NCBI GenBank assembly: GCA_964017155.1
Contig: OZ024856.1
Span: 36,800,294-36,864,293, forward strand
DNA: 64,000 nt
Source of the DNA: Oasisia sp. SBJ-2009
Lineage: Eukaryota; Annelida; Polychaeta; Sabellida; Siboglinidae
Direction of reading: 5' to 3'
Below, one piece after another: positions 45,538-57,566 of this stretch. Position 1 is the first letter of the stretch. Every line of letters starts with the position of its first letter. The notes below the pieces were generated by a model. It ran no database searches. It was not told the DNA's origin and saw nothing but the letters and a program-made list of their open reading frames with translations. Made by a program: the position numbers and the translations under genes.

Positions 45538-46380
45538 ATGCCATTTTTCGCGCAGTACAACCTGTTTGAGGCAAACGTATACATGTGTTATGATTATGTG
45601 CATTTAGACAACTTGTCAGATATAAGTGCTTACCCTTATCGAAACCACAACGTACAACAATTTAAAATGCATATGCCGTAAAAGACACATTAGTCACATA
45701 CGGCCTAAAATCATGTCTATTATCTGCACTACGTAAATCGCTATTATGTCTATGGTAGTGTGGTAAACTCATTATTAAATCGGACATTTAAGATAAGAAA
45801 GGTATAACACAATATATGTTTGACCTGATGTTCCTAGTATTCATCAGTCGGAAGCTACAACTGTCATCCATCGTTAGAATATTATTCTTGTGTCCAGTCC
45901 CCAATCAGCTCCAGTCGCGCGGAATCTCGCCATGTATCGTGACCCACTTACAGGCACTATACGCTTGTATAGAGAGTGCAAGTGGGTCACGATACATGGC
46001 GAGACTCCGCGCGACTGGAGCTGATTGGGGACTGGACATTAAGAATAATATTCGATGGATGACAGTTGTAACTTCCGACTGATGAATACTAGGAAAATCA
46101 GGTCATAAATATCTTGTGTTATACCTTTCTTATCTTAAATGTCCGATTTAATATTGAGTTTACCCCACTATCATAGACATATAGCGATTTGCGTAGTGCA
46201 GATAATAGACACTCCCCACAATTTTAGGCCGTGTGTGTCTTTTGCGGAATTTGCATTTTACATTGCTGTACATTGTGGTTTCGATAAGCACTTATATCTG
46301 ACAAGTTGTATAAATGCGCATAATCATAACACATGTATACGTTTGCCCCAAACAGGTCTTACTGCGCGAAAAATGGCACT
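45538..46380. repeat. central palindrome of the foldback element
   Basis: Arms of about 420 bp with practically no spacer: CACTTACAGGCACTATAC at the left pairs imperfectly with GTATAGAGAGTGCAAGTG at the right. Single strands would form a very stable hairpin. Confidence 0.85.
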
Positions 46381-46687
46381 TTTCATTATTAGTCATGATC
46401 GCCAAACACAAATACAAGCCGGCGTTGCCATGGCAACCACCATTCAACCACCATTCAACCACCAATTCATGATTTCCGTGAGCATTGTCACCGGCAAAGT
46501 GTTCCACTGCTTCTGCTTGTAACAATCCTTCCCACAGTATAACTGAAATAATTAGACTGGAACAGTTCGATTATTACAACCAAAAACAAAACGAAGTCCT
46601 ATACGTTAACATGGAGAATATGGACTTCATGCCCCCAATTGTCCCGAGCCTCGTTTTCGCGCGTGAGACTTACACGCCCTATTTGCC

Positions 46688-48914
46688 GCTGCGTCGGTGA
46701 GGTATAGAGGACTAGGTGGCGCTATTTACAGTTCACGCACGTGTCGAAACATGAAATATGTTACCAATGATTGACAACGTAGGGCCTAAGTTGTGCGCGT
46801 ACATATATTAATATGGGTTATTTATCGACGATCATAACATTGGTGCGCTGTTTTGTAAAGTGTATCAATTATAATACATTATCATTGAACACACGCACAC
46901 ACTGGCGGTAATCAGTTTAAGTACATCTGCACCTAATTGCCTGATATTTAGCAGATCACTTTGTTGTATACCGCGCGTGTACGGGCTATTCGGCGTTTAT
47001 AACTAATGATTATAATGACAGACAAAGTATGGAAAATAACCACGGTAGATGAACCGCCGAGTATAACGATCTGAAGAGAGGTCCGCCCAGGCCTAAACGT
47101 TAATTCATTCTCAACTTGTGTTCCCGGCAGTAATGACGTACATTTAATGTTGCCAGATGATTTGTACAGATAAGTTGCAGACACGTGCATAGGCGTGATA
47201 CTAATTCAAAGACATTACAAAACTGACTCGTTCGACACAATGCTGACTGATTAAATTGCATTATAATTATTATAATTATAAAGCACAAACGACGTGTACA
47301 TAAGACGACGGCGAGGAACGTATTAGCACTGACAACTATCCTGTGCCCAAAACTGTAGCGAAGTTGCCAGTGCTGTGTTGACCAGCAAGGTGTTATCTGA
47401 GGTGCCGAACAAGGGGGGACAGGGACTGAGCACCTAATGTTTATGGAACGGAGTTGGGGGTAGGATATTTTTGGAAAAGTGTGCATTTTCTTATATATAT
47501 TTTGGCATGAGGTGAATATAGGATTACCCCAATATTTTCCATGCCATTTTGGTATTTTTTCTGCCAGTCCCAATCATATATGGCACTGTTGAACGAAATT
47601 ACTATTAGGATGCTGAGTTAGGAATTGTGCACCAATCGATCTTCGCTCTCTTGTATCATGATATCAGTTGCCGGGGGAGTGTTATTGAAAATTGTCCACG
47701 GTAACATCCCTTTTTAGGTTACAAAAACCTCCATCTGCACCGCATTGAAACTCCCGGAAATTCAGCAAACAATCCTCAAAATACACCCCCCAATAGGTAC
47801 CAAAATCGTCAACACCAAAAGAATACACAAGTGGCTGTATTAAATCAGATACGAGATACGCAACTGGGAGCCGCCTAACTGTCTGGATGGGGTCAGTGGT
47901 GGTGACAACTAGGAACCATGACTACAGCACATGTTAAAAGATTCTGCACATGTCGGAAATTAGCTAAGTACCTTTAGGCAGCACGGTACACATCTATGGA
48001 CAAAGCGGGACTGTGACAGTGCTAGTGGTGTTGCTGTAGTTAACGAGTAAACACAGTCGCTTGAGAAAAATAACTCATGCATAACACGGTTGAAGACTAA
48101 AGAACGCGCAATACGTTCGCTTCGGCCACAACAGTTTCGTGATGCCGAGGTAGGGGTGTGAATTGACTTCGGAGACCTACCTCAAAAATAAACGATGTAA
48201 CGGACTTGTTAATATGGATAAAAAAAACATCTTCATATGTAAATCTAATTGACCGTTGCTTCTGTTTTTACGTATTCTCTAATAGACATTTGTCACTGAG
48301 CTGCTGCGCCCCACAATGTCGGTAGATGTATGTCCTAAAACACGGGGCGGGGCTGGTCTTGGCCGGCAGCCCGCAAGCCCCCGCGGGCTTGTTTTTTTTT
48401 TTTTTTTTACAAAACGACGTACATGTCCACTAAAGCGGTCGCCTTCGGCGAGGTCTTGTAGTCAAAGCAGAAGAACAGGAAAGAATATCCAAGAAAAAAA
48501 TCCGGAAGCAAGATACGATGTGGTGATGAGATATGATGAGCAAAGACAAAAATGCGGCCAAAAATGCTTGTAGAAATACACCTGAAACTCGGACGCTGAA
48601 CCAGCAATCCATTATAGTTTATGTGGTTAATACCATGTCCAAATTCGTTTTCATGCACGCCGTTGTAAATGTAAATAATACTTGTCTACAACATGTTAAC
48701 TTACCATGTTGATGTAGCACAGCACGTGATCTCAGTATTGTCATTTGCTGCCATTTGCACTGCCCAGTCGTAGACTAATCGGTGTTAATCCAGAACAGTG
48801 TCCAGGCGGCGTAATCGGTTGTCTTAGTACTGACGTTACACTACAGTTACGTCACTTCCTCAGAAACGCGCGGCAGAATTCGCTAGGCGCGTAGCCAACA
48901 TAGTCGGAGCGCAC
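46688..48914. other. no gene identified
   Basis: Open frames here (for example 47100-47573 minus) show no domains. A GC-rich hairpin followed by T18 is at 48373-48409. Confidence 0.5.
48373..48409 (+). other. GC hairpin followed by a T run
   Basis: CAAGCCC-CCG-CGGGCTTG then 18 T. It resembles a bacterial terminator in shape, but in this animal context it is more likely a retro-insert tail or chance. Confidence 0.35.
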
Positions 48915-49070
48915 GCGGAGGTCGAAGTGGACACCTCGTGTTATTTTTGGTTGCCCTGTTGTTTTCTTAACGTCAAACCTTTCTTAACAATAATCCAGAG
49001 GGCAACGCTCTCAAACCTGTGTACCTCACTCCGAAAATTGCACTTTCACTCCGGCCTTAATGGCAGCGTT
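48915..49070 (-). repeat. dispersed repeat, partner at 8.66-8.82 kb
   Basis: Inverse copy of the repeat beside the satellite. Shared blocks include TATTTTTGGTTGCCCTG and TCCAGAGGGCAACGCTCTCA. Confidence 0.75.
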
Positions 49071-49573
49071 GCCTTTATTTCTCTCTCCAAATATTCACAG
49101 TAGTTATACAGCAACAAACCTAAATGTGGGGGAAGGGCGTATAAAGTGGGCCTCTCGCCCAAAGTGGGCCCCCTCAGTCACAGCATTCCTGGTACGCAAT
49201 GCAGTCAAAACAACGGTAGTAGTATAAACATAACCCTTCAGGGGACATAATTCAATGTCGTATTTGTTTCTTTGGCGCGAATGCAAAACGGTGAGTAGCA
49301 AATTTGTATTTTAAGTACTTTTCTTAAAATAATTCATGTGCCTTACAAACACCACCTTTTCATAAATTGTCAGGGCTATAGTTAGTTGAATGAGCAATTT
49401 CAGTTTGAAGTGAATAAATGCATTAATCTCATAATAGCGTCCGACCGATAATCTATGACAGAGGCCAAAGTGGATCCCATGGCGCTACAGTGCGATAAGC
49501 TACAAAGGGACCACTTGGATCACCATGGCAGCCCTTACAAGAAAAACGTTGAGGCCACGGCAAAAATGGTAAC

Positions 49574-49676
49574 TAGAGACTAATATGCTTCTTCTATCCT
49601 ATCTTTCCAGGCGCAGTTCCATCATTTGTTCTCTGTGAATAAACGGATGTACACAAAATAGACGAGTTCTTATCTA
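49574..49676 (+). repeat. 5' LTR
   Basis: 103 bp beginning TAGAGACTAATATGC and ending GAGTTCTTATCTA. The short inverted termini are TAGA..TCTA, not the usual TG..CA. It contains an AATAAA signal (GTGAATAAACGG). Confidence 0.95.
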
Positions 49677-49700
49677 TGACGGAACTGCGTAGCCTGCAAG

Positions 49701-51392
49701 ATGCCTGAAATCGCCTGCCCCATCGAAGGATGCCCGTACAAAACTCCAGACGTGGAAGGTGTCGTCGCTGCTGCACTGATTACCACCCACGCTACGACTC
49801 ACATGTAACATGCTGGTGACGGTACCTCGGCCAAGGTCGAGAAAGTCAAGCGCCCCACGATATCGTCTGCTGGAACAAGTGAGGAATGGGCATACTTTAC
49901 CTCCAGATGGACCGACTATGTCGAAGCCACCCATATCACAGGCAAGGACAAGGTCATCCAGCTCCTCGAGTGTTGTGATGAACAATTGCGCAAGGACCTA
50001 TCTCGCAATGCCGGAGGCTCACTCACTCACCTTGCCGTAGAAGACGTCATCAAGGACACCAAACGTCTCGCTGTGCGTGAAGAAAATATCATGGTGGCAC
50101 GCGTTACACTGCATGACATGCGGCAGGATCACGACGAGCCAGTTCGAGCATTCGGTGCAAGACTCCGCGGACAAGCTGGAGTATGTAAATTCATCATCGA
50201 ATGTCCACACTGCAAACACGATGTGAACTACACCGAACCAGTCCTCTGTGACAGTGTTACCCGCGGGCTCGCAGACCAGGACATACAACTGGACACAATG
50301 GGGGACCGCAACCAGAACATGAAGCTCGAGGAAATATTCCAGTTTGTGGAAGCAAAGGAATCCGGCAAGCGCTCTGCCTCACGGCTCCTTCACGCCCAGA
50401 CTCAAGGAGCTGAGGCTGCTAGCAGCTCATACAGGCGGCACAAGAAGGAAAGCCTAATCAGCAAACATGACAACGCCGCTGGTTCTATCGAGACGCCCGA
50501 CCTATGCACCTACTGTGGCAAGAAAGGACACGGAGCGAGCTCCCACGTGAAACTCCGCCAGAATGAATGCACTGCCTACGGTCACACCTGTAAACGCTGT
50601 GGCAAGAATAATCACTTCGAGCATGTCTGCCTTGCCAGCAAGAGGAACACTTCAAGGTCGGCCAGTGATGAACATGAAGGAGCGGTATTCGATTCTCTCT
50701 GCACCGCGTCAGATGAATTCAGCTTTCCCAAAGTCATCAGCTTGGACCACCACCTCTACAGTCGTCTATCTGACACATGGACCAGGACACATTCCAAACC
50801 ACAGCCATTCGCCGATCTGACTGTCAGCACATCGCCGGACGACTACAGCGATCTTGGGTTCAATGTCAACATCAAGCCAAAGTCGGCCATTGTCTCCTGC
50901 ATGGCTGACACAGGCTGTCAAAGTTGTCTCTCTGGCATGAAGACCATCTCGCGCCTCGGAATCGGCACTAACAAACTCATCCCGGTAACACTTAATATGC
51001 ATGCTGCCAACAACAAAGGGATCAGAATTCTAGGAGCAGTCATCCTCAGAATCTCAGGCAAGGACAACGATGGGAACAAATTGGAGACACGACAGGTCAC
51101 GTACGTCACCGACAGCTCTGACAAGTTCTTCCTCAGCAGAGAGGCCTGCATCGAGTTGGGCATGATATCCACCACATTGCCGTCTGTGGGCGAGATGGAA
51201 CGATCCCCAGAAACAGTCTGGGCTATCAAGGATAACAATACCGAGAGTGACAGCAGCCTCACGTCAGACTGCGACTGCCTGCGGCGCGAGACGCCACCAC
51301 CACTACCCACAACCCTGCCATTCCCAGCAACAACAACCAACACGCCAATTCATCCTGGAGACTTACGGCTCGAGCACGTTCAACACATGTGA
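49701..51392 (+). pseudogene. gypsy gag-protease with early nonsense codon
   Basis: Begins MPEIACPIEGCPYKTP. A TAA at 49807-49809, just after HATTHM, interrupts the frame; the truncated minus-strand copy has a serine codon there. The frame is then open to 51392. It shows a capsid-like helical region, zinc-knuckle motifs CTYCGKKGHG and CKRCGKNNHFEHVC, then the aspartic protease with MADTGCQSC, where D-T-G is the active site. Its end overlaps the polymerase frame by about 145 bases. Confidence 0.9.
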
Positions 51393-52626
51393 ACACCAGC
51401 CATTGCCAATGATGGACGGACCACCACTTCACCTCATGATAGACCCAGACGCGAAGCCCGTGGCACATCATACGCCAATTCCAGTTCCAATCCACTGGCA
51501 GGAGGACGTCAAAGCAGGACTCGACCGTGATGTCAGGCTGGGCGTACTCGAACCAGTACCTGTAGGAGAGCCGGTGACATGGTGCCATCGCATGGTTGTA
51601 TGCGCGAAGAAACGGTCGGTTGATGTGCAACCCCTCAACCAGCATGCAATCAGGGAAACCCACCACACACAGTCACCTTTCCACCAGGCACGGTCAGTAC
51701 CACCAGGTACACTCAAAACCGTGTTTGACGCATGGAACGGGTACCACAGCGTCCCACTGAAAAGAGAGGACCAGCACCTCACAACATTCATCACACCATG
51801 GGGAAGATACAGATACCGCACAGCGCCCCAAGGATACATCGCCTCAGGGGATGGCTACTCAAGGCGTTTCTACGAAATCGTATCGGACTTCCCCAACAAG
51901 ACCAAGTGGATTGATGACACACTACTGTGGTCAGACAATCTGGACGATAGTTTCTTCCAAGCATGCAAATGGCTTGACATATGTGGACGGCACGGAATCA
52001 CCATCAACTCAGAGAAATTCGTATTCGGTCAGGACATTGTTGAATTCGCCGGCTTCCAAATCACATCAGATAGTGTACAACCATGCAATCGATTCCTGAG
52101 AGCCATCATGGAATTCCCTGTTCCGCGTAACATCACCGATATCTGCTCCTGGTTCGGACTCGTCAACCAGGTGTCATATGCATTCAGCATGACTGACCGT
52201 ATGCTACCCTTTAGATCTCTCCTCAAATTTGGCACGTCATTCGAATGGGATGACACAACGACCCAACTTTTCGAAGAATCCAAGGGAATCATCGTCAATG
52301 AGATAGAACAGGGCGTCAAGATATTTGACAAGACCAGACCGACCTGCCTCGCGACAGACTGGTCCAAGACTGGCATCGGATTCTGGCTCTTCCAAAAACA
52401 CTGCTTATGCACAAAAGTTGCTCTGTTCTGCTGCTCCTCGGGATGGAAAATTACACTGGTCGGCAGTCGATTCACTCATGCAGCTGAATCACGCTATGCA
52501 CCCATAGAAGGGGAAGCTCTAGCCGTCGCCGACGCCCTGGACAAGGCAAGGTATTTCGTCCTGGGATGCAAGGACCTGATCATAGCAGTTGATCACAAAC
52601 CACTGCTGAAAATAAATTTTCGGTGA
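51247..52626 (+). CDS. gypsy reverse transcriptase-RNase H
   Basis: 459 open codons in the +1 frame relative to gag-protease, so a frameshift or a mutation joins them. Polymerase features: PVPIHWQEDVKAGLDRDVRL, VCAKK, FDAWNGYHSVPL, APQGYIASGDGYSRR, and the catalytic WIDDTLLWSD, with W-I-D-D where Y-V-D-D is usual. RNase H follows (CLATDWSKTGIGFWLF, AVDHKPLL). A 4-base duplication-like insertion near 52610 ends the frame at 52626. Confidence 0.9.
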   Translation: MTAASRQTATACGARRHHHYPQPCHSQQQQPTRQFILETYGSSTFNTCEHQPLPMMDGPPLHLMIDPDAKPVAHHTPIPVPIHWQEDVKAGLDRDVRLGVLEPVPVGEPVTWCHRMVVCAKKRSVDVQPLNQHAIRETHHTQSPFHQARSVPPGTLKTVFDAWNGYHSVPLKREDQHLTTFITPWGRYRYRTAPQGYIASGDGYSRRFYEIVSDFPNKTKWIDDTLLWSDNLDDSFFQACKWLDICGRHGITINSEKFVFGQDIVEFAGFQITSDSVQPCNRFLRAIMEFPVPRNITDICSWFGLVNQVSYAFSMTDRMLPFRSLLKFGTSFEWDDTTTQLFEESKGIIVNEIEQGVKIFDKTRPTCLATDWSKTGIGFWLFQKHCLCTKVALFCCSSGWKITLVGSRFTHAAESRYAPIEGEALAVADALDKARYFVLGCKDLIIAVDHKPLLKINFR

Positions 52627-52972
52627 TCGCGCACTGGATGACATCTCGAACAACCGACTAAGGAACCTGAAAGAGAAGACGTTGCGTTACAAGTTCACGA
52701 TGATCCATATCCCAGGCGTGAAGAACAAAGCCGCTGATACTGTATCACGACACCCCACAGGAGACACCCAGCCCGAAAGGTTTCATCTTACTGATGACAT
52801 ATCGTCTGCTATGTCTCAACATCAAGAAGACAGTCTGTCAGATTCTGCAGTGAGACATCACTTCCTCGCTGGCATTCGTTGCAACGATGATCACATCACA
52901 CAAAGTGTTGACACCTCATCAGAAAACGGCATGTTGTCCAGTCACATGGGACAAGGTACGCCAGGCCACTAG
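52627..52972 (+). pseudogene. gypsy RNase H end / linker in a shifted frame
   Basis: Continues RNase H in a third frame: RYKFTMIHIPGVKNKAADTV, then SRHP, a typical end of gypsy RNase H. The frame stops at 52972. The integrase frame takes over from about 52930, so a second frame change lies there. Confidence 0.8.
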
Positions 52973-54488
52973 CAGCGATGACAACATGAACCACCTGCTA
53001 ACATTGATCGAATCAGGTATGCCGATGTCTCGACACGACCTGCCAGTCAAACTACAGGAATATCACCAACATCGAGATAACCTCCATGTTGTCGACGGAG
53101 TCATCATCTACCGCAATCGCATCATGATTCCACCCGCCCTACGACATACATGCCTGAACGCCCTTCATGCAGCTCATCAGAGCGTCTCATCGATGATCTC
53201 TAGAGCTGAATCATCCATCTTTTGGCCTGGCATCACCCCCGCCATCACATCCCTCAGAACAAACTGTAGCCACTGCAATCGAATGGCACCATCACAGCCC
53301 AGCGCCCCTCCGATGCCACTCACCATGCCAGACTACCCGTTCCAGTGCATCTGTGCGGATTACTTCTCGTACAAGGGTGTCAACTACCTCGCCATCGTTG
53401 ATCGATACTCAAACTGGCCTATTGTGGAGAGGGCCTCTGGAGGTTCCCACGGACTGGTGGATGTCCTCCGTCGCTGCTTTGTCACATATGGCATTCCCGA
53501 TGAGCTGTCCTCCGACGGAGGACCGGAATTCACTGCAAGCCATACTCGAGAATTTCTCAAACAATGGGGAGTCCACCATCGCCTGTCATCAGTCGCGTTC
53601 CCTCACAGCAACTGTCGCGCAGAGATAGGAGTAAAGACTGTCAAACGCATGATCACCGACAACACTGCACCCAATGGCGACCTGGGTGTCGACCCATTCC
53701 AACGTGCTATCCTGCAATACAGAAACTGTCCAGATAGAGACACCAAGTTATCCCCAGCAATGTGTGTCTTTGGTCGGCCCATCAAGGACCTGATTCCTAT
53801 TCTCCCCGGTAGATACAGACCACACGAAACATGGAGAGATAATCTCGCCACTCGTGAAGCTGCTCTGCGCATTCGGCACATGAAATCAGCAGAAAGATGG
53901 TCTGAACACACGAAGAAGTTGCCACCACTCATTGTAGGAGACCGTGTGAGAATTCAGAACCAGATCGGCCCTAACCCCCGCAAGTGGGATAAAACTGGAT
54001 TGGTCATCGAAGTCCGCCAGTATGACCAATACATGATACGCGTTGATGGCTCAGGACGAGTGACACTGAGAAACCGACGATTCATCAGGAAATACACTCC
54101 CGTCCAAACTCGTGTACCTCGACGTGATATACTGCACGACCTGCGCAATCACATCCCACCACCCGAACATCTTGAACAACCAGACACTGCAACCTCAGGA
54201 CACGGCGATCCACCAGCAGCTGGACCTGATGGGAAAACACCAACGAGCCCGACAAAGCCTGCATCCGACACACCCGATCCGGCTGCTGGCCCACCTGTAA
54301 CCCCTCCAAGCGTACCAGTGTCCCCAACCACGCCGAGTAGGTCTACACCGCCTGCTAGAGAAAGACGCGTCCGTCTGCGTCCTGCATGGCAGACATCAGG
54401 AGACTATGACATGTCCAGTGTTGTGTTTGGGGCAGAATGTTCATCTCGCAAGTTGGGTAGTCCACCCCGCGAGACTGTGATTGTGTAA
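52887..54488 (+). CDS. gypsy integrase
   Basis: 533 open codons. The HHCC zinc-binding region includes ALHAAHQSV and [11 protein letters not shown]. The catalytic core has D in CADYF, D in SSDGGPEF and E in [19 protein letters not shown]-like module follows ([20 protein letters not shown]). The Pro/Thr-rich tail after about residue 420 shows no chromodomain. The enzyme inserts the element's DNA copy into the genome. Confidence 0.9.
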   Translation: MITSHKVLTPHQKTACCPVTWDKVRQATSSDDNMNHLLTLIESGMPMSRHDLPVKLQEYHQHRDNLHVVDGVIIYRNRIMIPPALRHTCLNALHAAHQSVSSMISRAESSIFWPGITPAITSLRTNCSHCNRMAPSQPSAPPMPLTMPDYPFQCICADYFSYKGVNYLAIVDRYSNWPIVERASGGSHGLVDVLRRCFVTYGIPDELSSDGGPEFTASHTREFLKQWGVHHRLSSVAFPHSNCRAEIGVKTVKRMITDNTAPNGDLGVDPFQRAILQYRNCPDRDTKLSPAMCVFGRPIKDLIPILPGRYRPHETWRDNLATREAALRIRHMKSAERWSEHTKKLPPLIVGDRVRIQNQIGPNPRKWDKTGLVIEVRQYDQYMIRVDGSGRVTLRNRRFIRKYTPVQTRVPRRDILHDLRNHIPPPEHLEQPDTATSGHGDPPAAGPDGKTPTSPTKPASDTPDPAAGPPVTPPSVPVSPTTPSRSTPPARERRVRLRPAWQTSGDYDMSSVVFGAECSSRKLGSPPRETVIV

Positions 54489-54551
54489 CGAAGCATATCA
54501 ATGTCCACCAGTCACTACTTCTAAACCGACGAGGTGTCTTATCACAATGAC

Positions 54552-54561
54552 TTGGGGGAGA
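54552..54561 (+). other. polypurine tract
   Basis: GGGGGAGA directly upstream of the 3' LTR, the expected primer for plus-strand DNA synthesis. Confidence 0.75.
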
Positions 54562-54664
54562 TAGAGACTAATATGCTTCTTCTATCCTATCTTTCCAGAC
54601 GCAGTTCCATCATTTGTTCTCTGTGAATAAACGGATGTACACAAAATAGACGAGTTCTTATCTA
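54562..54664 (+). repeat. 3' LTR
   Basis: 103 bp, one difference from the 5' LTR (CCAGACGC here, CCAGGCGC there). Confidence 0.95.
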
Positions 54665-54669
54665 GTAAC

Positions 54670-55640
54670 GTGCCTACAACCAACCGGATCAAAGAAGAGA
54701 GGGCACACAAAAGCTGACAACATGTCAAAAAAGACATAAAAGGAAGAGAGTGAGACTTCGCCTTATTGTCTGTGTTGTTCGGATTTTTATATCCAACAGC
54801 AAAAAATGCGAAAGCTGGATGTATTGGGAGAGGGTGGCCGGTGGACACACCGTGCATGTGCCGGGTATGAGCGAGTTTATGTGCGAGATTTGCGTCAAGA
54901 ATTAAATGGCATATCGCATTGAATGCGTTGTGAGGGGGCCCACTTTGGGCTCCACGTTTTACAAAATAATAAAATGTGTGTCTTTTTAAAAACCCGTCTA
55001 ACGTATTATATTTATTGAGGTACAGTAGGCTAGCTAGACTGTGTATGTACGTACTCAATATACACAGCTATAGGTAGTGTAACAAAAAATAAAACATGTT
55101 GTATATCCATGTCAAATGAAGGTCGATCGGCGCTAAAGGAGCCCACTTTAGCCGCCCTTCCCCTAATATCAAAATATCAGGAATGACGAGGAATAATATT
55201 AATGAAAATATTATACTGATACGTTTTTTAGGAAGCCCGGTACAAAACATTGAACAATATATCGAAAAATCAGTTTGATTTCGCAGTTGACATGACAAAA
55301 AGGGAGTCATATTATATAGTTATATAGTTACAGATATAATATCAATATGTTTATGTAATATATCAAAATGATGTCTGTACTGAAAAAAGTGCAAAACAAT
55401 AGAAAACTAGTGTTAAATTTTGCACAATCGTGACATCACGCAAATTGGAGTGGATTCTATCATTTTTACGTTCAGTAGGTTAACAAACATTATTAAAGAC
55501 AGAGTACTGATTCATTACCTACTAGTACTACTGATTAATTTATATTTTTCCTGCTGAATCGATCCAATTGGCATATACTGTTCTCCGTTGGTCTGACTTT
55601 CTAAAAATTCTTCTATTTCTAAAATTCATACCTCAAAAGG
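54670..55640. other. no gene identified
   Basis: The right part of the TIR element (to about 55157), then AT-rich DNA. No coding signal. Confidence 0.5.
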
Positions 55641-55649
55641 ATGTTGATA

Positions 55650-55835
55650 GTTACGCGCAATCGATTGGCCACAATAAATTCCGTCTCGCGAAGTTTTCTG
55701 ACCAATTAGCTGCCCGGCTGCCTGACACGAACGGCCCGTCTGTCATTGCCGGAAGTTCATTCCATCGTAACGGCTTGGAAATGCGACGTGTAACTATACA
55801 AAGAACAAATTGTGCTAAAGTCAGCTTATAAGCAA
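55650..55835 (+). promoter_or_regulatory. candidate PIGH promoter, CpG-rich
   Basis: A CpG-dense island in CpG-poor DNA. It holds an inverted CCAAT box (GATTGGCC, 55662), a direct ACCAAT (about 55702) and a consensus ETS site GCCGGAAGTT (about 55748), a usual set for housekeeping genes without TATA. It lies 1.75 kb upstream of the PIGH start codon, so a 5'UTR intron would be needed. An acceptor-like TTTTTACAG precedes the ATG at about 57555. Confidence 0.45.
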
Positions 55836-56119
55836 TCACACGTATGTTTGAATCTATATATGGTGAATACTGATTTTGTCTGAAATGTGATGTAAACGTT
55901 TTGATTTATAATATTTTAACCGGGTAGGTTGTTGTGGACCGTATTATCGCCCGACCTAAGGATCGGATGGCATACTTTACCAGGCTTAGGATACCTTAGG
56001 GCGGTTCTGATCTTAGGATTTTGTGTTTCTCTGTGATCAGCTCTTCGTTTTCATAATCTGTTAATATAAGATCGTGTGTTCCAGTTATATTGTTAGTTAT
56101 TCTTAACGGTGCTTCAAAG

Positions 56120-57090
56120 TCGACAATTGTCAATTATATTCCAGAATCCAATAAATTCCAGAACTCCCCCTTCAGACTGGTTGAAAGCACACATGCCATG
56201 GTCCCCATATACACAAAAAATTACAAAAACATTGCCTCAAACTATCGGCCAATCTCCCTCACCAGTATACCATGCACAATTCTTGAACATTGAAAGCTAC
56301 AATATTCTCAATGATCGACAACATGGCTTCAGATCTAGGTGTTCCTGTGAGACTTCACTGCTCACAACTATCCATGAACTGATTAGCACCCTTGAAAAAA
56401 TCACCAAATTGACCTTGTACTGCTAGATTTCTCTAAGGCTTTCGACACTGTCCCCCTAATCGACTCCTCCACAAATTAGACCATTACGGAATTACAGCCA
56501 GCACCCACCTCTGGATTACAAAATTTCCATCCAATAGAACTCAAGAAGTGCTGGTAGAAGGGTGCAAGTCGGGTCAGGTACACGTGAGCTCTGGAGTCCC
56601 ATAAGCAGGGGTAGAAATAACTCCAACATTTCTGGTAGTCACCAGGACTACTTAGTTGGGCAATCTGGTAGTCCTCAGATATATGTGGTAGTCATATGGC
56701 CCAGATTCAAGCAAAATAACATGACAAACACAAAATTAGAAAAAAATTCCAAAATGTTGGGGTGCAGCTGTAGTCCATCGGACTACTGCTGTCATCATCT
56801 TTGGTAGTCCAACCAAGTTTTTGGTAGTCCTCGGACTACCACTATTTCTACCCCTGTTCTGCCCATAAGGTACTGTTCTTGGCTTCTTCATCTTCCTTCT
56901 TTATATAAATGACATGCCCACATATATTTCTTCAGGAACCTACCTCAAAATGTTCGCCAACAATTCAATCCTCTACTGTAAAAATCAATCAAAATCACAC
57001 CGACCAAGACAACCTACAGCATGACCTTGACAGACTAATCGACTGGGCACCTCCAATAGACAACACACACCACCCCTGTCCCCCTCCACA
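56120..57090 (+). pseudogene. LINE reverse transcriptase relic
   Basis: A decayed polymerase spread over several frames: NIASNYRPISLTSIPCTILE, NDRQHGFRSRCSCETSL, a DFSKAFDTVP-like segment near 56430 and FLLYINDMP near 56900. A MITE-like insertion splits it at the G-V-P motif. This is old sequence within the proposed 5'UTR intron of PIGH. Confidence 0.75.
56606..56861. mobile_element. hAT-type MITE with 8-bp target duplication
   Basis: TIRs CAGGGGTAGAAATA (56606) and TATTTCTACCCCTG (ending 56856), flanked by CCCATAAG at 56598-56605 and 56862-56869. Five extra bases (TTCTG) lie between the right TIR and the duplication. GGTAGTCC and its inverse recur inside about six times. Confidence 0.85.
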
Positions 57091-57566
57091 CCCCCACCCT
57101 CCCCCATCACTGACTTGTACTTTCCCCATCCACCCCACCCTAATCCCATATTCTCAAGCACAAACACTCTTGTTCCACTTCCAAATAACATGAAGCCAGT
57201 CATCCTGAAACTGACCATCCATACTAGTGCGTGATGCCCCAGTAGGGGTTTTGCACTATAACGAATCAGAATATAATAAACACTAAATTGTAAACACTAC
57301 TTATTTGCTGACTTCTGTACCATTTTTAACTCAATTTTTTATTTGTAAAGCTTATTTACAGAGTAATTAGAAACGATAGGATATTTTTTGTTGCATTGTA
57401 TTTATATCAATATTTTGTTTATCACCCAGTACAGAAATGTTTTCAGAGTGGCTATACATCCGGATACATCCTTATTTCTTAAATGACAAAAGCAGTGATA
57501 TTTACAAGTGCTGCGATGACAGATTTAATTGTGTATCAACAACAACTTTTTACAGTTTCAGTTGAG

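Larger units (their letters stand above)
43763..46687. mobile_element. foldback (palindromic) element
   Basis: The two halves are inverted copies of about 720 bp each, meeting at about 45966. Outer ends share AATAGGGCGTGTAAGT (43764) and its inverse ending CCCTATTTGCC (46687). Inner parts are very similar, with about 50 bp near 45896-45950 pairing almost perfectly with 45983-46036. The left half is interrupted by a hAT-like insertion (44040-45529). No transposase is seen, so it would depend on others to move. Confidence 0.85.
49574..54664 (+). mobile_element. Ty3/gypsy LTR retrotransposon, near full length
   Basis: 103-bp LTRs at both ends differ at one position. The flanks carry a 5-bp duplication, GTAAC (49569-49573 and 54665-54669). 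The inside holds gag, zinc knuckles, aspartic protease, reverse transcriptase, RNase H and integrase, with a purine run GGGGGAGA directly before the 3' LTR. No envelope gene is present. It is recent judging by the LTRs, but its reading frames are broken. Confidence 0.95.
49127..55157. mobile_element. TIR-bounded element hosting the gypsy insertion
   Basis: GGGGAAGGGCGTATAAAGTG at about 49129 is matched inversely by CACTTTAGCCGCCCTTCCCC at about 55136-55155. A second motif, AAAGTGGGCCCCCTCA, lies near 49171 and inversely near 54938. The gypsy element fills 49574-54664, leaving about 0.9 kb of host element. No target duplication was identified. Confidence 0.55.

Noticed and set aside
48373..48409. 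Rho-independent terminator
   Set aside because: The shape fits, but the DNA is from an animal nucleus where such terminators do not apply.
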